Positions 40,592-49,535 of a DNA stretch of 64,000 nt are shown here, piece after piece (position 1 is the first letter of the stretch; each line of letters opens with the position of its first letter). The stretch is from Flavobacterium undicola (GTDB lineage: Bacteria > Bacteroidota > Bacteroidia > Flavobacteriales > Flavobacteriaceae), in contig NZ_JAAAPM020000012.1 in assembly GCF_009909155.2 (NCBI RefSeq), forward strand, positions 62,001 through 126,000. Direction: 5' to 3'. The notes beneath the pieces are model-generated. The model searched no databases and was not told where the DNA came from. It was given only the letters and a program-made list of their open reading frames with translations. Made by a program: the position numbers and the translations under genes.

Positions 40592-42688
40592 ATGTTCCTT
40601 TCAAAAAAATTAGCTCCGTTTTACAACCTTACTTTATTTTATATCACTATCAGTATCATTCTTAGAATTGTACTCGTTTTTCATCCTATTACACAGTCTT
40701 CTTTTTCAGGATTAGAAATTGCAAAGATTTTTTCATTGGGTTTAATTTCTGATATGCTCGTATTTATTGTAGCCAGTGGATTTTTGTGGTTGTATCTTAT
40801 TTTTATTTCTAATGCTAAATATCAAAAACCTTATGGATACATTCATTTGGGATTATTATTAGCATTATTTATCTACATTCTTTCAGGAAAATCAATTCTT
40901 TCTGAATATGGAGGTGCTTTACCAACAATAGGACTTGCTTTTGTCGGGATTAAAACATTGCTTTTTAGTTTACTATTGTTTTTACCTGAAAAAAGAGATA
41001 AAATAAGGTATTGGCTTTTTGCTTTTGTAATGTTTCTATATGTTGTTTTGATATTGCAAAATGCGATTAGTGAGTACTTTTTTTGGAACGAATTTGGAGT
41101 GAAATACAATTTTATTGCTGTGAATTATTTGGTTTATACCAATGAAGTTATTGGGAATATCATGGAATCTTATCCTGTAATTCCTATTTTTTCTTGCTTA
41201 TTTATCATCGCTGGAATTATAACTTATTTTATCATCAAAAGATCAAAGATTTACATTGAAAAAATCCCTACTGTTTTTGAAAAAATCCAAATCTCATTTA
41301 TCTATTTTCTTTTGTTTGGACTTGCACTTTGGAGCATTCCTAAATTAGCAAAAACCGAAAATGCCTCTAATGTATTTACCAATGAATTACAAGCTAATGG
41401 TATTTATCGTTTTTATTTGGCTTTTATGAATAGCGAATTGGATTATTTCAAATTCTACAAAACCTTACCAGAGAACGAAGCTTATGCTTTATTAGAAAAA
41501 CAATTACCTACTATCCAAAACTTATCTTCTACCAGAATGATTCAGTCAGATAGTGCCGAAATACATAAGAATGTTGTGCTGATAACAATTGAAAGTTATA
41601 GCGCCGATTTTATGAAAATGTATGGAAACAAGGATAATATCACACCATTTTTAGACGATTTAGCTACTAAAAGTTTAGTGTTTACCAATTTATATGCTTC
41701 AGGAAACAGAACTGTTCGTGGGTTAGAAGCCGTAACTTTATGTCTTCCTCCTACTGCCGGAGAAAGCGTAGTAAAACGAAAAGACAACAAAAACAAATTC
41801 TCTACAGGAAGCATTTTTAAATCCAAAGGATACAATGTAAAATACCTTTATGGAGGAGATGCATTTTTTGACAATATGCAAGATTTCTTTACTGGAAACG
41901 GCTATGATATTGTAGATAAAAAAACATTCAAACCGGAAGAAATTACTTTCTCTAACATTTGGGGAGTTTGTGATGAGGACATGGTGAATAAAGCCATTAA
42001 AACCATGAATGCCGAAGCGCAATCAGGGAAACCATTTTTTAATCATTGGATGACGGTAAGTAACCACAGACCTTTTACTTATCCTAATGGAAAAATAGAC
42101 ATCCCCGGAGATGCTAAATCACGTAGCGGCGGTGTGAAATATACCGATTATGCAATGAAAAAATTCTTTGAAATGGCCGAAAAACAGCCGTGGTTCAAGA
42201 ATACAGTTTTTGTAATTATTGCTGATCACTGTGCTTCTAGCGCAGGAAAAACTGAACTTCCTTTAGACAAATACAGAATTCCAGCTATGATTTATGCACC
42301 TGGATTTGTCAAACCACAACATTATACCCAATTAATGTCTCAAATTGATATAATGCCTACTGCTTTAGGATTGCTGAACTTTAATTATCAATCGAAATTT
42401 TTTGGACAAGATGTATTAAAAGCAGATTATAAACCAAGAGCTTTGATTGCTACTTACCAAGACTTAGGATTGATTAAGGACAATGTTTTGACTATTCTTT
42501 CGCCTAAGCAACAAGTAAAACAATACGCACTTACATTAGAACCAAAGGAAGGAATTGAAGCTGATTTTCAGTTGTATTACAATCAAAAACCTTTGAAAAA
42601 TGAAAGAACCGATTTAGTAAACGAAACCATTTCTTTTTACCAAACCGCTTCTGATATTTTGAAGAAAAAGAAATATCAAAAACAATAA
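40592..42688 (+). CDS. LTA-synthase-family membrane sulfatase/phosphotransferase
   Basis: 698 residues. Five N-terminal transmembrane segments (about 8-28, 46-70, 78-95, 110-130, 140-160, with a sixth near 195-215) precede an extracytoplasmic alkaline-phosphatase-like domain from about 325. NVVLITIESYSADFMKMYG supplies the first metal-binding Glu, ASGNRTVRGLEAV holds the nucleophile Thr, and NHWMTVSNHRPF and IIADHCASSAGK hold further metal His/Asp. Such enzymes move phosphoglycerol- or phosphoethanolamine-like groups to envelope glycans or lipids. As Bacteroidota have no LTA, the likely substrate is a lipid A, capsule or periplasmic glycan. Single plus-strand gene. Confidence 0.85.
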   Translation: MFLSKKLAPFYNLTLFYITISIILRIVLVFHPITQSSFSGLEIAKIFSLGLISDMLVFIVASGFLWLYLIFISNAKYQKPYGYIHLGLLLALFIYILSGKSILSEYGGALPTIGLAFVGIKTLLFSLLLFLPEKRDKIRYWLFAFVMFLYVVLILQNAISEYFFWNEFGVKYNFIAVNYLVYTNEVIGNIMESYPVIPIFSCLFIIAGIITYFIIKRSKIYIEKIPTVFEKIQISFIYFLLFGLALWSIPKLAKTENASNVFTNELQANGIYRFYLAFMNSELDYFKFYKTLPENEAYALLEKQLPTIQNLSSTRMIQSDSAEIHKNVVLITIESYSADFMKMYGNKDNITPFLDDLATKSLVFTNLYASGNRTVRGLEAVTLCLPPTAGESVVKRKDNKNKFSTGSIFKSKGYNVKYLYGGDAFFDNMQDFFTGNGYDIVDKKTFKPEEITFSNIWGVCDEDMVNKAIKTMNAEAQSGKPFFNHWMTVSNHRPFTYPNGKIDIPGDAKSRSGGVKYTDYAMKKFFEMAEKQPWFKNTVFVIIADHCASSAGKTELPLDKYRIPAMIYAPGFVKPQHYTQLMSQIDIMPTALGLLNFNYQSKFFGQDVLKADYKPRALIATYQDLGLIKDNVLTILSPKQQVKQYALTLEPKEGIEADFQLYYNQKPLKNERTDLVNETISFYQTASDILKKKKYQKQ

Positions 42689-42689
42689 T

Positions 42690-43667
42690 TTAGTTCAGAT
42701 ACAAAATTGCCATTAAAGCCATTGAAGCAATGAATCCCCATAGTAAAATTCCTTGTATCAATGGTTTTATTCCAACGGCTAGTAAAACCGAACTACTGAG
42801 TCCTGAACCAATAAAAAACAAGGTAACAGTTAATCCAATTTTGGCAGCAGCAACAATATAAGGAGTAGCAATTGCTACTTGAGGAACATAAGTATTCACA
42901 ATCATAGCCAGAATAAAAAAACCAATAAAATAAGGGATTTTTATTCTGCTTGTTTTGTTTTTAAACAAGAAACTTGTCATTAGTACAATTGGAATTATCC
43001 ATAAGGCACGCGCTAATTTTACTGTAGTTGCAATGGCTAAGGCTTCTGGACCATACTTGTTAGCCGCTCCCACAACCGAACTGGTATCATGAATGGCTAA
43101 GGCGCACCACAATCCGAAATCTTGCTGAGATAAGTTTAGCCAATGTCCAATGGTTGGAAACAAAAACAAGGCAATAGAGTTTAAGATAAAAATCACTCCT
43201 AAAGCTACTGAAGTCTGTTTTTCATCTGATTGGATAACCGGAGTAATTGCTGCAATGGCACTTCCACCACAAATTGCAGTTCCGCACGAAATTAAATGGG
43301 ATGTTTTTCTATCGGTATTGAGCCATTTCCCTAAAACACTTCCTAAGAAAACAGTACTAAATATTGTAGCAACTGTGAGTATGAAACTTTCTTTACTCGA
43401 CAATAAAGCATTAGTAACATTCATACCAAAACCCAAACCCACTACCGAAACCTGAAGTAAAAAACGAATGATTTTATGATTTAAATGCAACCAGGGATGT
43501 CCCGAAATATTAGCAACAAGCAAACCCAATAATAATGCAATAGGCGGAGTGATAATCCCTGTTAAACAAATCAATAGCAAACAAACAAAAATTACTTGTT
43601 GTGTTCTAGTGTGTTTTTCTAAATTAAAGATTCCGTTTTCAGGGAAAATTTTGGATTTTTTTTTCAA
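42690..43667 (-). CDS. YeiH/UPF0324-family putative exporter
   Basis: 325 residues with about ten transmembrane segments. The family pattern is GLLVANISGHPWL, LQVSVVGLGFGMN, LISCGTAICGGSAIAAITPVI (about 138-158) and LAIHDTSSVVGAANKYGPEAL, which are conserved in YeiH-like proteins thought to export sulfate or related anions. It ends only two bases from the converging LTA-synthase-like gene. The transported substrate is not established here. Confidence 0.85.
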   Translation of the reverse strand: MKKKSKIFPENGIFNLEKHTRTQQVIFVCLLLICLTGIITPPIALLLGLLVANISGHPWLHLNHKIIRFLLQVSVVGLGFGMNVTNALLSSKESFILTVATIFSTVFLGSVLGKWLNTDRKTSHLISCGTAICGGSAIAAITPVIQSDEKQTSVALGVIFILNSIALFLFPTIGHWLNLSQQDFGLWCALAIHDTSSVVGAANKYGPEALAIATTVKLARALWIIPIVLMTSFLFKNKTSRIKIPYFIGFFILAMIVNTYVPQVAIATPYIVAAAKIGLTVTLFFIGSGLSSSVLLAVGIKPLIQGILLWGFIASMALMAILYLN

Positions 43668-43698
43668 GAGAAATCTTTTTATTAAAATTTAAAATCAC

Positions 43699-45726
43699 TT
43701 ACAACAAACCGTTGTATTTTCGAACAAACCATTCGATGGTAAAAAAACTACAAATGAAAACCAACAACCATTTCCAATCAATCAAAGGAGAGCGTTTTAT
43801 ATTGTTTTTTTCAATAGTTTTATAATTCTCATCGGCTAAAAGCGATTGGATCAAAGCATCTATTTGATTCGGATAATAGACTTTTCCTTGTGTCAATGAG
43901 GCTAATTGTTTCAATCGATCCAAATCAGGATTTACAAATTGCTTTTCGATATCAAAATCTAAAATTTCAAAATGACTCGAATACGCAGCATTTGAATTCA
44001 ATTTTTTCACTGTAAACTGATAATTTCCTGCGGTTAATCCGTCCAGATTTACCTTGTAGGCATTGTTTCCTTTTAGTAAATCGTAATTTTTAGTTTGCTT
44101 TGTTTTAGAATTAACTAATGCAATTGTCAAATGTGCTTTTTCGTCAAATTCATAATTCTTATTAAAATATTGAGCCGTGATTTCGATAGCATCTCCTGAG
44201 TTGTAAAAGCTTTCATGATTGACAACCAAGGATTTTTTAGCATTATTTGTTGCTAAAAACTGAATGATTTTATCAATAAAAATATCATATTTTTCAAAAG
44301 ACTCATTTGTAATATGACTTTCTAAACGCCATTTCCAACTGTTTTCTCCTAACAAAAATGCAGAACGGCTTCCTTGATTTTCACTAAAAGCAAGCAATGG
44401 TGCTTGAGTGTCGATATTTCTAATTTTTGAAGAAAGTAAAACAGTAGTGTTTCCATTTACTTTAATTTTTCCATAAGGATTTTGTAAAGGAGGAAAATTT
44501 TCGAAACCAATATTATCAATAGCAAACAAATTAAATTGCGAATTATATTCAGCCAAATAATCTTCTTTTTGAGAAGTCATTTTAAAATCTAAATTGCTTT
44601 GTTGTTGGTTTAAAAATCCAAAATCAGTATGTGTTCCGGTAATAAAAAATGTATTAATTCGAGCTAATTTATTCGCATCAAAAACAGATTTGAATTCGGT
44701 TGTAGGTTGGTAAAAAACCAAAACATTATAATCATTTAATCCGTTGATTTGTTTTGGATTAACTATAGTTGCTTTACGTTGTGCATTAGATTCAATGGCA
44801 CGTTTCAAAGCCGCTATATCAGGATGGTTAATTGACGAAACTATGGCAACATTGGTCTTTTGATCTATAACTTCTACAGCAAAATTTTTATTATTATTAT
44901 AGCTGTTTTTTTCTTTTTCATTCGAAACCAAACTCGCTTTATACAACTGCGTTCCTATTTTATTTGCTGACAACAAAAGACTAATAACAGCTGTATTTTT
45001 AGCCGCTGAAAAAAAAACTTTCTGTTTACTCAAAACTGAATTTCCTTGAGAAATCTGAAAATCGGCTGTTGTATTTTTTGTACCTGAATATTGTAAAAAT
45101 ACTTCTACAGGAAATTTATTCTTGAGAAAAGCATATTTATTAACATTCAGTTGGTTGATTTTTAAATCTAAAACCCTGGTTGTATCTCCTAAAACTATGG
45201 GAAAAAATTTATTAGAAGCATCAAAACTATATACATAATCATTGCCTGAAGTTTGATTTCCATCACTAATTAGTACCGTAGGAAACTGGCTGTTTTTGTT
45301 GATTGCTTTTAAATCTTTAGCAGCTACATTCAAATTGGTTTGAGTTCCTTTAAAATTTAATTTTTCTAAAAGAGAAAACTCCGAATCAAATTGATAGGAT
45401 TGAATGTTGAATTTTTCATTCAATGCTTTATTATCCTTTAGTTTCAAATACAATTCAGAAGCTATTTTTTCAGCTTTTAAATAAGATATGGAACTGGAAT
45501 TATCAACCACTACAGCAAGCGGTGGCTTTAACATTTCTATATTATTGGTTGTTATTATTGGATTGACTAACAACAATAATATTCCGAAAATGCTTAAAAA
45601 ACGTAAAAAAGCCAAAAGTAAATTGATCTTTAATTTACTTTTGGCTTTGTAATAATATTGAAAATAAGACAACCCAGCTGCTATTAATAATGAAAGTAAT
45701 ACTAATAGAATGGTGTTTGTTGTCAT
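43699..45726 (-). CDS. VWA-domain membrane protein
   Basis: 675 residues. Two N-terminal transmembrane segments (about 5-22 and 40-60) are followed by a von Willebrand A domain (about 72-215) with a MIDAS-like DNSSSIS at about 74-80. The large extracytoplasmic region is beta-rich, and one C-terminal transmembrane segment (about 650-668, WKWLLVFICSFFTIEWF) ends the protein. Related proteins occur next to aerotolerance (BatA/B) genes or alone in Bacteroidota; here no such neighbours are present. Function unknown. It precedes fabG divergence with only a repeat-rich gap. Confidence 0.75.
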   Translation of the reverse strand: MTTNTILLVLLSLLIAAGLSYFQYYYKAKSKLKINLLLAFLRFLSIFGILLLLVNPIITTNNIEMLKPPLAVVVDNSSSISYLKAEKIASELYLKLKDNKALNEKFNIQSYQFDSEFSLLEKLNFKGTQTNLNVAAKDLKAINKNSQFPTVLISDGNQTSGNDYVYSFDASNKFFPIVLGDTTRVLDLKINQLNVNKYAFLKNKFPVEVFLQYSGTKNTTADFQISQGNSVLSKQKVFFSAAKNTAVISLLLSANKIGTQLYKASLVSNEKEKNSYNNNKNFAVEVIDQKTNVAIVSSINHPDIAALKRAIESNAQRKATIVNPKQINGLNDYNVLVFYQPTTEFKSVFDANKLARINTFFITGTHTDFGFLNQQQSNLDFKMTSQKEDYLAEYNSQFNLFAIDNIGFENFPPLQNPYGKIKVNGNTTVLLSSKIRNIDTQAPLLAFSENQGSRSAFLLGENSWKWRLESHITNESFEKYDIFIDKIIQFLATNNAKKSLVVNHESFYNSGDAIEITAQYFNKNYEFDEKAHLTIALVNSKTKQTKNYDLLKGNNAYKVNLDGLTAGNYQFTVKKLNSNAAYSSHFEILDFDIEKQFVNPDLDRLKQLASLTQGKVYYPNQIDALIQSLLADENYKTIEKNNIKRSPLIDWKWLLVFICSFFTIEWFVRKYNGLL

Positions 45727-45783
45727 ATTTATTTAGTAATCAGTGGTCAGTTTTTTAGTAATCAGACAAGTTATAGCGGTCAA

Positions 45784-45810
45784 TTTTTAGTATTCACTGA
45801 ACACTAAAAA
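45784..45810 (-). terminator. Possible terminator downstream of fabG
   Basis: TTTTTAGT (45784-45791) and ACTAAAAA (45803-45810) form an 8-bp stem; it lies between fabG and the VWA gene. Confidence 0.4.
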
Positions 45811-45818
45811 TCTAAACA

Positions 45819-45838
45819 CCTGTCTGCCGACAGGCAGG
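45819..45838. repeat. Bistable palindromic repeat CCTGTCTGCCGACAGGCAGG
   Basis: Third copy of the CTGCCGACAGGCAG core. It can fold either as CCTGTC-TGCC-GACAGG or as CTGCC-GACA-GGCAG, which exclude each other. Confidence 0.6.
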
Positions 45839-45849
45839 CTGAACACTTT

Positions 45850-46596
45850 TTACGTAAGCATTCCTCCGCAAACATTCAATACTTGTCCTGTAACATAAGC
45901 ACTCATATCTGAAGCTAAGAATAAACAAGCATTCGCAACATCTTCTGTAGTTCCACCGCGTTTCAAAGGAATTCCTTCTGTCCATCCTTTTACAACATCT
46001 TCACTTAATTTAGCAGTCATTTCAGTTTCAATGAATCCTGGCGCAATAGCATTACAACGGATGTTACGAGAACCTAATTCTAAAGCTACTGATTTTGTAA
46101 ATCCAATAGCACCAGCCTTAGAGGCAGCATAATTAGTTTGTCCTGCATTTCCAGAAACCCCTACAACTGAACTAATATTGATGATTGAACCCGCACGTTT
46201 TTTCAAAAATGTTTTTTGAATGGCTTTAGTCATATTAAATACCGATTTCAAATTCACATCGATTACTTGGTCAAAATCAGCCTCTGACATACGCATTAAC
46301 AAATTATCTTTAGTAATTCCGGCATTATTGATCAAAATATCAACTGTGCCAAAATCAGCTAAAACAGTATCTACTAAAGTTTGTGCTTCGTTAAAATCGG
46401 CTGCATTGGATTTATACCCTTTTGCTTTAACACCTAAAGCGTTCAATTCATTTTCTAAAGCCAAAGCTGATTCAGCTGATGAGCTGTAAGTAAAAGCTAC
46501 ATTAGCCCCGCTTTTTGCAAAAACTTCAGCAATTCCTCTTCCAATTCCGCGACTTGCTCCTGTTATAATAGCTACTTTTCCTTCGAGTAATTTCAT
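45850..46596 (-). CDS. fabG: 3-oxoacyl-ACP reductase
   Basis: 248 residues, short-chain dehydrogenase. NADP-binding GASRGIGRGIA (about 12-22), NNAG (about 88-91), catalytic Ser in INISSVVG (about 139), Tyr and Lys in TNYAASKAG (about 152-156) are all intact, and the C-terminal VTGQVLNVCGG is typical of FabG. It reduces beta-ketoacyl-ACP in fatty-acid synthesis. Single gene with TATATTTG about 40 bases upstream on the minus strand. Confidence 0.93.
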   Translation of the reverse strand: MKLLEGKVAIITGASRGIGRGIAEVFAKSGANVAFTYSSSAESALALENELNALGVKAKGYKSNAADFNEAQTLVDTVLADFGTVDILINNAGITKDNLLMRMSEADFDQVIDVNLKSVFNMTKAIQKTFLKKRAGSIINISSVVGVSGNAGQTNYAASKAGAIGFTKSVALELGSRNIRCNAIAPGFIETEMTAKLSEDVVKGWTEGIPLKRGGTTEDVANACLFLASDMSAYVTGQVLNVCGGMLT

Positions 46597-46675
46597 ATTA
46601 TGATAATAAGTTTGTTTTCTAAATCGAGGTACAAATATAAACGATTTAGCTGTTTTATAAAATTTATGCTATAAA

Positions 46676-46702
46676 AAAAGCCTTACCGAAGTAAAGCTTT
46701 TA
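46676..46702 (-). terminator. Terminator after the DUF5053 gene
   Basis: AAAAAGCcTTAC-CGAA-GTAAaGCTTTT, a near-perfect stem with a tetraloop, between the DUF5053 gene and fabG. Confidence 0.6.
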
Positions 46703-46728
46703 AAGTTTTGAATTAAATATTGGGATTA

Positions 46729-47121
46729 CTATAATATGAGTGAGGCTGATGCACTTAATTTTTGTCCTATTTCTTTTAAAGCAAGTGCTAGTGTTTCTAA
46801 TTCTTTGTGAGTAAAATGCGCTTCTTTACCATTTACATTATTTCCATTTAACCTTTGATAAAACCATTGCGGTGTTTTTTTGAAATAATTTTTAGCTAAA
46901 TAAGAAACCGAAATTACAGGTAAAATATCCTCAAGCTTTTGCTTTAACAACAATTCATCGGCTTTTTTATTACTTTCTTTTATACATTCCAATAAAGAAT
47001 CTGCAAATGCATTGGGATTTTCAGTAAACAACAAATTCATTTCGCTATGAATAGAAGCGATTTCGTTTTCATTTTCTGTATTTTGATATTTTTCTTTTAG
47101 TTTTTTAATTTCATCTAACAT
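46729..47121 (-). CDS. DUF5053-domain protein
   Basis: 130 residues. The N-terminal half is a charged helical region; residues about 70-115 match the DUF5053 pattern with ISVSYLAKNYFKKTPQWFYQRLNGN and FTHKELETLALAL, a small helix-turn-helix-like domain seen in Bacteroidota. Function unknown; DNA binding is plausible (inference). It forms a pair with the 55-residue coiled-coil gene upstream and begins the accessory block before the HEPN-like gene. Confidence 0.7.
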   Translation of the reverse strand: MLDEIKKLKEKYQNTENENEIASIHSEMNLLFTENPNAFADSLLECIKESNKKADELLLKQKLEDILPVISVSYLAKNYFKKTPQWFYQRLNGNNVNGKEAHFTHKELETLALALKEIGQKLSASASLIL

Positions 47122-47151
47122 AACTTTCTGTATTAAATTAGTAATGCAATG

Positions 47152-47319
47152 TTATTTCCCGAGTTCTTTTAATTTTTGAACTAACTTTTTGATTTCTAAA
47201 TCCACAACCTTTTTCATTTGCGGACTTCTACCAGACAATTCTTTGTAAAACTCAAGATAAAACAATAAATCTTTTTGAAGTTTATTCTTCTCGCTTTTAA
47301 ATTGTTCTTTATCATTCAT
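47152..47319 (-). CDS. 55-residue coiled-coil protein
   Basis: Start ATG at 47319 is chosen because the in-frame TTG further upstream is part of a consensus promoter (TTG at 47361-47359, TAAATTTG at 47338-47331). The product (MNDKEQFKSEKNKLQKDLLF...) is rich in Lys/Glu/Leu with heptad spacing and forms one or two helices. Unknown function; 30 bases upstream of the DUF5053 gene, so probably co-transcribed. The promoter to ATG distance leaves a very short or absent leader. Confidence 0.55.
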   Translation of the reverse strand: MNDKEQFKSEKNKLQKDLLFYLEFYKELSGRSPQMKKVVDLEIKKLVQKLKELGK

Positions 47320-47330
47320 AACTTGATTTT

Positions 47331-47361
47331 CAAATTTAATAACATTTTTGTTATTACGCAA
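47331..47361 (-). promoter_or_regulatory. Consensus promoter for the 55-residue and DUF5053 genes
   Basis: Minus-strand TTG (47361-47359), 20-base spacer, TAAATTTG (47338-47331): full match to the Bacteroidota consensus. The ATG is only 11 bases downstream of the -7 box. Confidence 0.65.
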
Positions 47362-47448
47362 TGAATTTAACTTTTACTTCAAAATCTACTAAAATAAAAA
47401 TACTATTCCAACCACGGCAAATAAATCATAAATAGAAATTCTTTACAA

Positions 47449-48288
47449 TTATTCAAGTTTCATAGATGTTCTAAGTATTATTTCCTCAGACAGATCTAAT
47501 CTATTCGTTTTTATATATTTATCAAATATTTCTTGAACAAATGGAGCTACCCAATATTGTGAATCCTCCTCTGGAGTTAAGCCTAATTCAAGACAATCTA
47601 TATAATTACTTGCTGCCATATATTCTTGTTTTAACGAAAATAAGTATGAAAAATGCTGAATAAATATTGTGACTAAATCTTCAGAAAAAGCATCTAATAA
47701 CTTTATTCTATAATCGTGTTCAATATCCTCTTCATTATTTAGGCACATATTAAGATAATAGTTGTAATGGGTATTATCATTACATCTATCTCTAATATTA
47801 TCATAACGTTCGTCCTTTTTCAAAACACTCGTTATTTCTTTTAATATTTCAGATTCTTGTACATATTTAAAAATAGTTCCACTTCTTGGAAGCTTTTTTG
47901 TTCCATTTCTCCAATTTTCAATATCTTTAACTATAAGTCCATCTATCTTTCCAGATTTAAAACTATCTTCAATAAACAAGATTATATAAATATTAATAAT
48001 AGTTACATCATAATATTTTCTCAATAAAGAATAAGCATCATTTACTCTCCCTTTGTGCAATACGTGTTGTATTGACTCTAGAGTTCCCTTAATAGAAGTG
48101 AAAGTTTGTTTGTCTAAATTAATATGATTCTTTACCCCTAAAGTAATAGCACCTATAGTAGCAAATGATAATCCATCATAAAACTCTGAAATATCTTTAA
48201 GTTGTTTGAATACTTTATGAGTTTCAAAAATTTTATTTCTGATTTTAATCAAATCTTCTTGTATATTAGCAAAATCAATAGCTGTCAT
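47449..48288 (-). CDS. HEPN-like alpha-helical protein, unknown function
   Basis: 279 residues, alpha-helical and acidic. The segment GRVNDAYSLLRKYYD (about 80-94) and the later RDRCNDNTHYNYYLN (about 166-180), with Arg168 and His174 separated by five residues, resemble the R-x(4-6)-H catalytic motif of HEPN RNases and the R-x-x-N-N-x-x-H pattern of a set of uncharacterised proteins. If active it would cleave RNA; that is inference. It is followed by a trypco2-like gene 66 bases upstream on the same strand, an arrangement seen in conflict systems. No transmembrane segment or signal peptide. Confidence 0.45.
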   Translation of the reverse strand: MTAIDFANIQEDLIKIRNKIFETHKVFKQLKDISEFYDGLSFATIGAITLGVKNHINLDKQTFTSIKGTLESIQHVLHKGRVNDAYSLLRKYYDVTIINIYIILFIEDSFKSGKIDGLIVKDIENWRNGTKKLPRSGTIFKYVQESEILKEITSVLKKDERYDNIRDRCNDNTHYNYYLNMCLNNEEDIEHDYRIKLLDAFSEDLVTIFIQHFSYLFSLKQEYMAASNYIDCLELGLTPEEDSQYWVAPFVQEIFDKYIKTNRLDLSEEIILRTSMKLE

Positions 48289-48354
48289 ACCTTTACTTAT
48301 TTTCTACTATAATATTTTCTTCTCACCCAATCTATCAATTCACAAACGAATTTG

Positions 48355-48654
48355 TCAATTTCCTTGTGTTGTAATATCTAAACTCAATTTAAATTGTATT
48401 CGATTATAGTTAGTTGATTTTGAAATGTCTTCTTTGTCTATACCAGCGTTAAAAAAAATTACTACATTCAATTTTCCACCAATTCCTGTTTTTTCCTCTT
48501 CATTAGTTGTAACTGCAATATCGAAACTCACTTCTTTATATGTTACATCGTTAATACCACTGCCCAAACTATTTGAAACTACATATTCGTGACCACCTCT
48601 GACTCCATCAGTTATTTGTATAATAGTTTGTTTTATAAATTCGTTTAATTCCAT
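48355..48654 (-). CDS. Small trypco2-like protein
   Basis: 99 residues. The N-terminal helix MELNEFIKQTIIQITDGV and the following beta-rich part with VSFDIAVTTNEEEKTGIGGKLNVVIFF resemble the small trypsin-co-occurring (trypco2-type) proteins found beside effector and protease genes in bacterial conflict loci. The match is from pattern memory and not verified. It lies upstream of the HEPN-like gene on the same strand with a 66-base gap. Its role there could be sensor or adaptor. Confidence 0.4.
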   Translation of the reverse strand: MELNEFIKQTIIQITDGVRGGHEYVVSNSLGSGINDVTYKEVSFDIAVTTNEEEKTGIGGKLNVVIFFNAGIDKEDISKSTNYNRIQFKLSLDITTQGN

Positions 48655-48665
48655 ATTTTTTTATT

Positions 48666-48790
48666 TTAACTTATTTCAACAATTCCAATCTCCTCCTCTC
48701 TCAACCTGCACAACTCATAAACCATTGCATGAATAGCTTTGAGTGTCAATTCTATTATCAATATACTAATATAAAAAATTAAAATTCAAA
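48666..48790 (-). pseudogene. Short open-frame fragment, possible gene remnant
   Basis: On the minus strand an open frame ends IELTLKAIHAMVYELCRLRE and EEIGIVEIS before TAA (48668-48666). It begins after a TGA and has no clear start apart from an internal ATG. The helical, charged C-terminus looks protein-like, so this may be the end of a lost gene. Confidence 0.25.
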
Positions 48791-48858
48791 GTTTAACAAA
48801 ACACAAAGAAAAGTAATCCTTACAAATAAAAATATTTTACTAGATATTTAAACAAAAA

Positions 48859-48886
48859 AAATGCCCAACGAATTACGTGGGCATTT
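48859..48886 (-). terminator. Terminator after the GIY-YIG-like gene
   Basis: AAATGCCCA (48859-48867) and TGGGCATTT (48878-48886) form a 9-bp stem; on the minus strand it is followed by T-rich sequence, 23 bases after the gene's stop. Confidence 0.65.
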
Positions 48887-48908
48887 CAATTATTTTATGA
48901 ATTATGGT

Positions 48909-49331
48909 TTAGAAAGCCACATTCCATCTTGGTAATTTTGCATTTTCACTCAAAAAGTTTTGCAAAACTTGTCCTTCAACAAAAGTAGGAATCACTTTTG
49001 TATCATCGTTAAATGTTTCATACCAAACCACTTCTAAACGGCTAATTTCTTCTTTTTTCATTTGTGCAGGCCAAGAATATTTCCTTCCTGTTTTTGCAAA
49101 TTGGTGACCGTTTACAATTTTGTCATACAATCCACCATTTTTAGTCTTCAAAGTACCATCATTTTGTACTGTTCCAGTAGAACCTACCATGATTAATTCT
49201 TTTGCTTCAGCAACATCAAAAACTAAAAACACACCTGAACCCTCAGTAGCATTACAAACTTCTTCTAAGCTATCTTCGATTGTTAATGAAAATTGATTTT
49301 TAACTTTGAATCCTTCTAATTCCTTATACAT
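48909..49331 (-). CDS. GIY-YIG-like small protein
   Basis: 140 residues. GVFLVFDV (33-40, in place of GIY), LIMVGSTG (47-54, in place of YIG), GGLYDKIVNGHQF (67-79) and FVEGQVLQNF (117-126, Glu119) followed by LPRWN (133-137) are in the order and spacing of GIY-YIG nuclease cores, with conservative replacements. The fold call is inference. It could be a nuclease or a catalytically altered relative. It stands in the accessory block between the trypco2-like gene and sucD, with its own terminator. Confidence 0.45.
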   Translation of the reverse strand: MYKELEGFKVKNQFSLTIEDSLEEVCNATEGSGVFLVFDVAEAKELIMVGSTGTVQNDGTLKTKNGGLYDKIVNGHQFAKTGRKYSWPAQMKKEEISRLEVVWYETFNDDTKVIPTFVEGQVLQNFLSENAKLPRWNVAF

Positions 49332-49487
49332 AATATTCTCTTTTGAATTGATTTTTCAAAAAAAGCCCAAACAAAAGCACGCTTTTTAGAAACCAATTAT
49401 TAATTTTTTATTTATTTCAAGCAAAATTAGTATTCCTAATTTTAATCGAGTGCAAATGTATTTCTTTAATTCTGTTTTATACTAAAA

Positions 49488-49509
49488 AAGCCCCACAAAT
49501 GTGAGGCTT
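49488..49509 (-). terminator. Terminator of sucD
   Basis: AAGCCcCACA-AA-TGTGaGGCTT (one mismatch), 27 bases after the sucD stop on the minus strand. Confidence 0.6.
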
Positions 49510-49535
49510 AATTTATTTAAATTTGGTTTTAGAGA

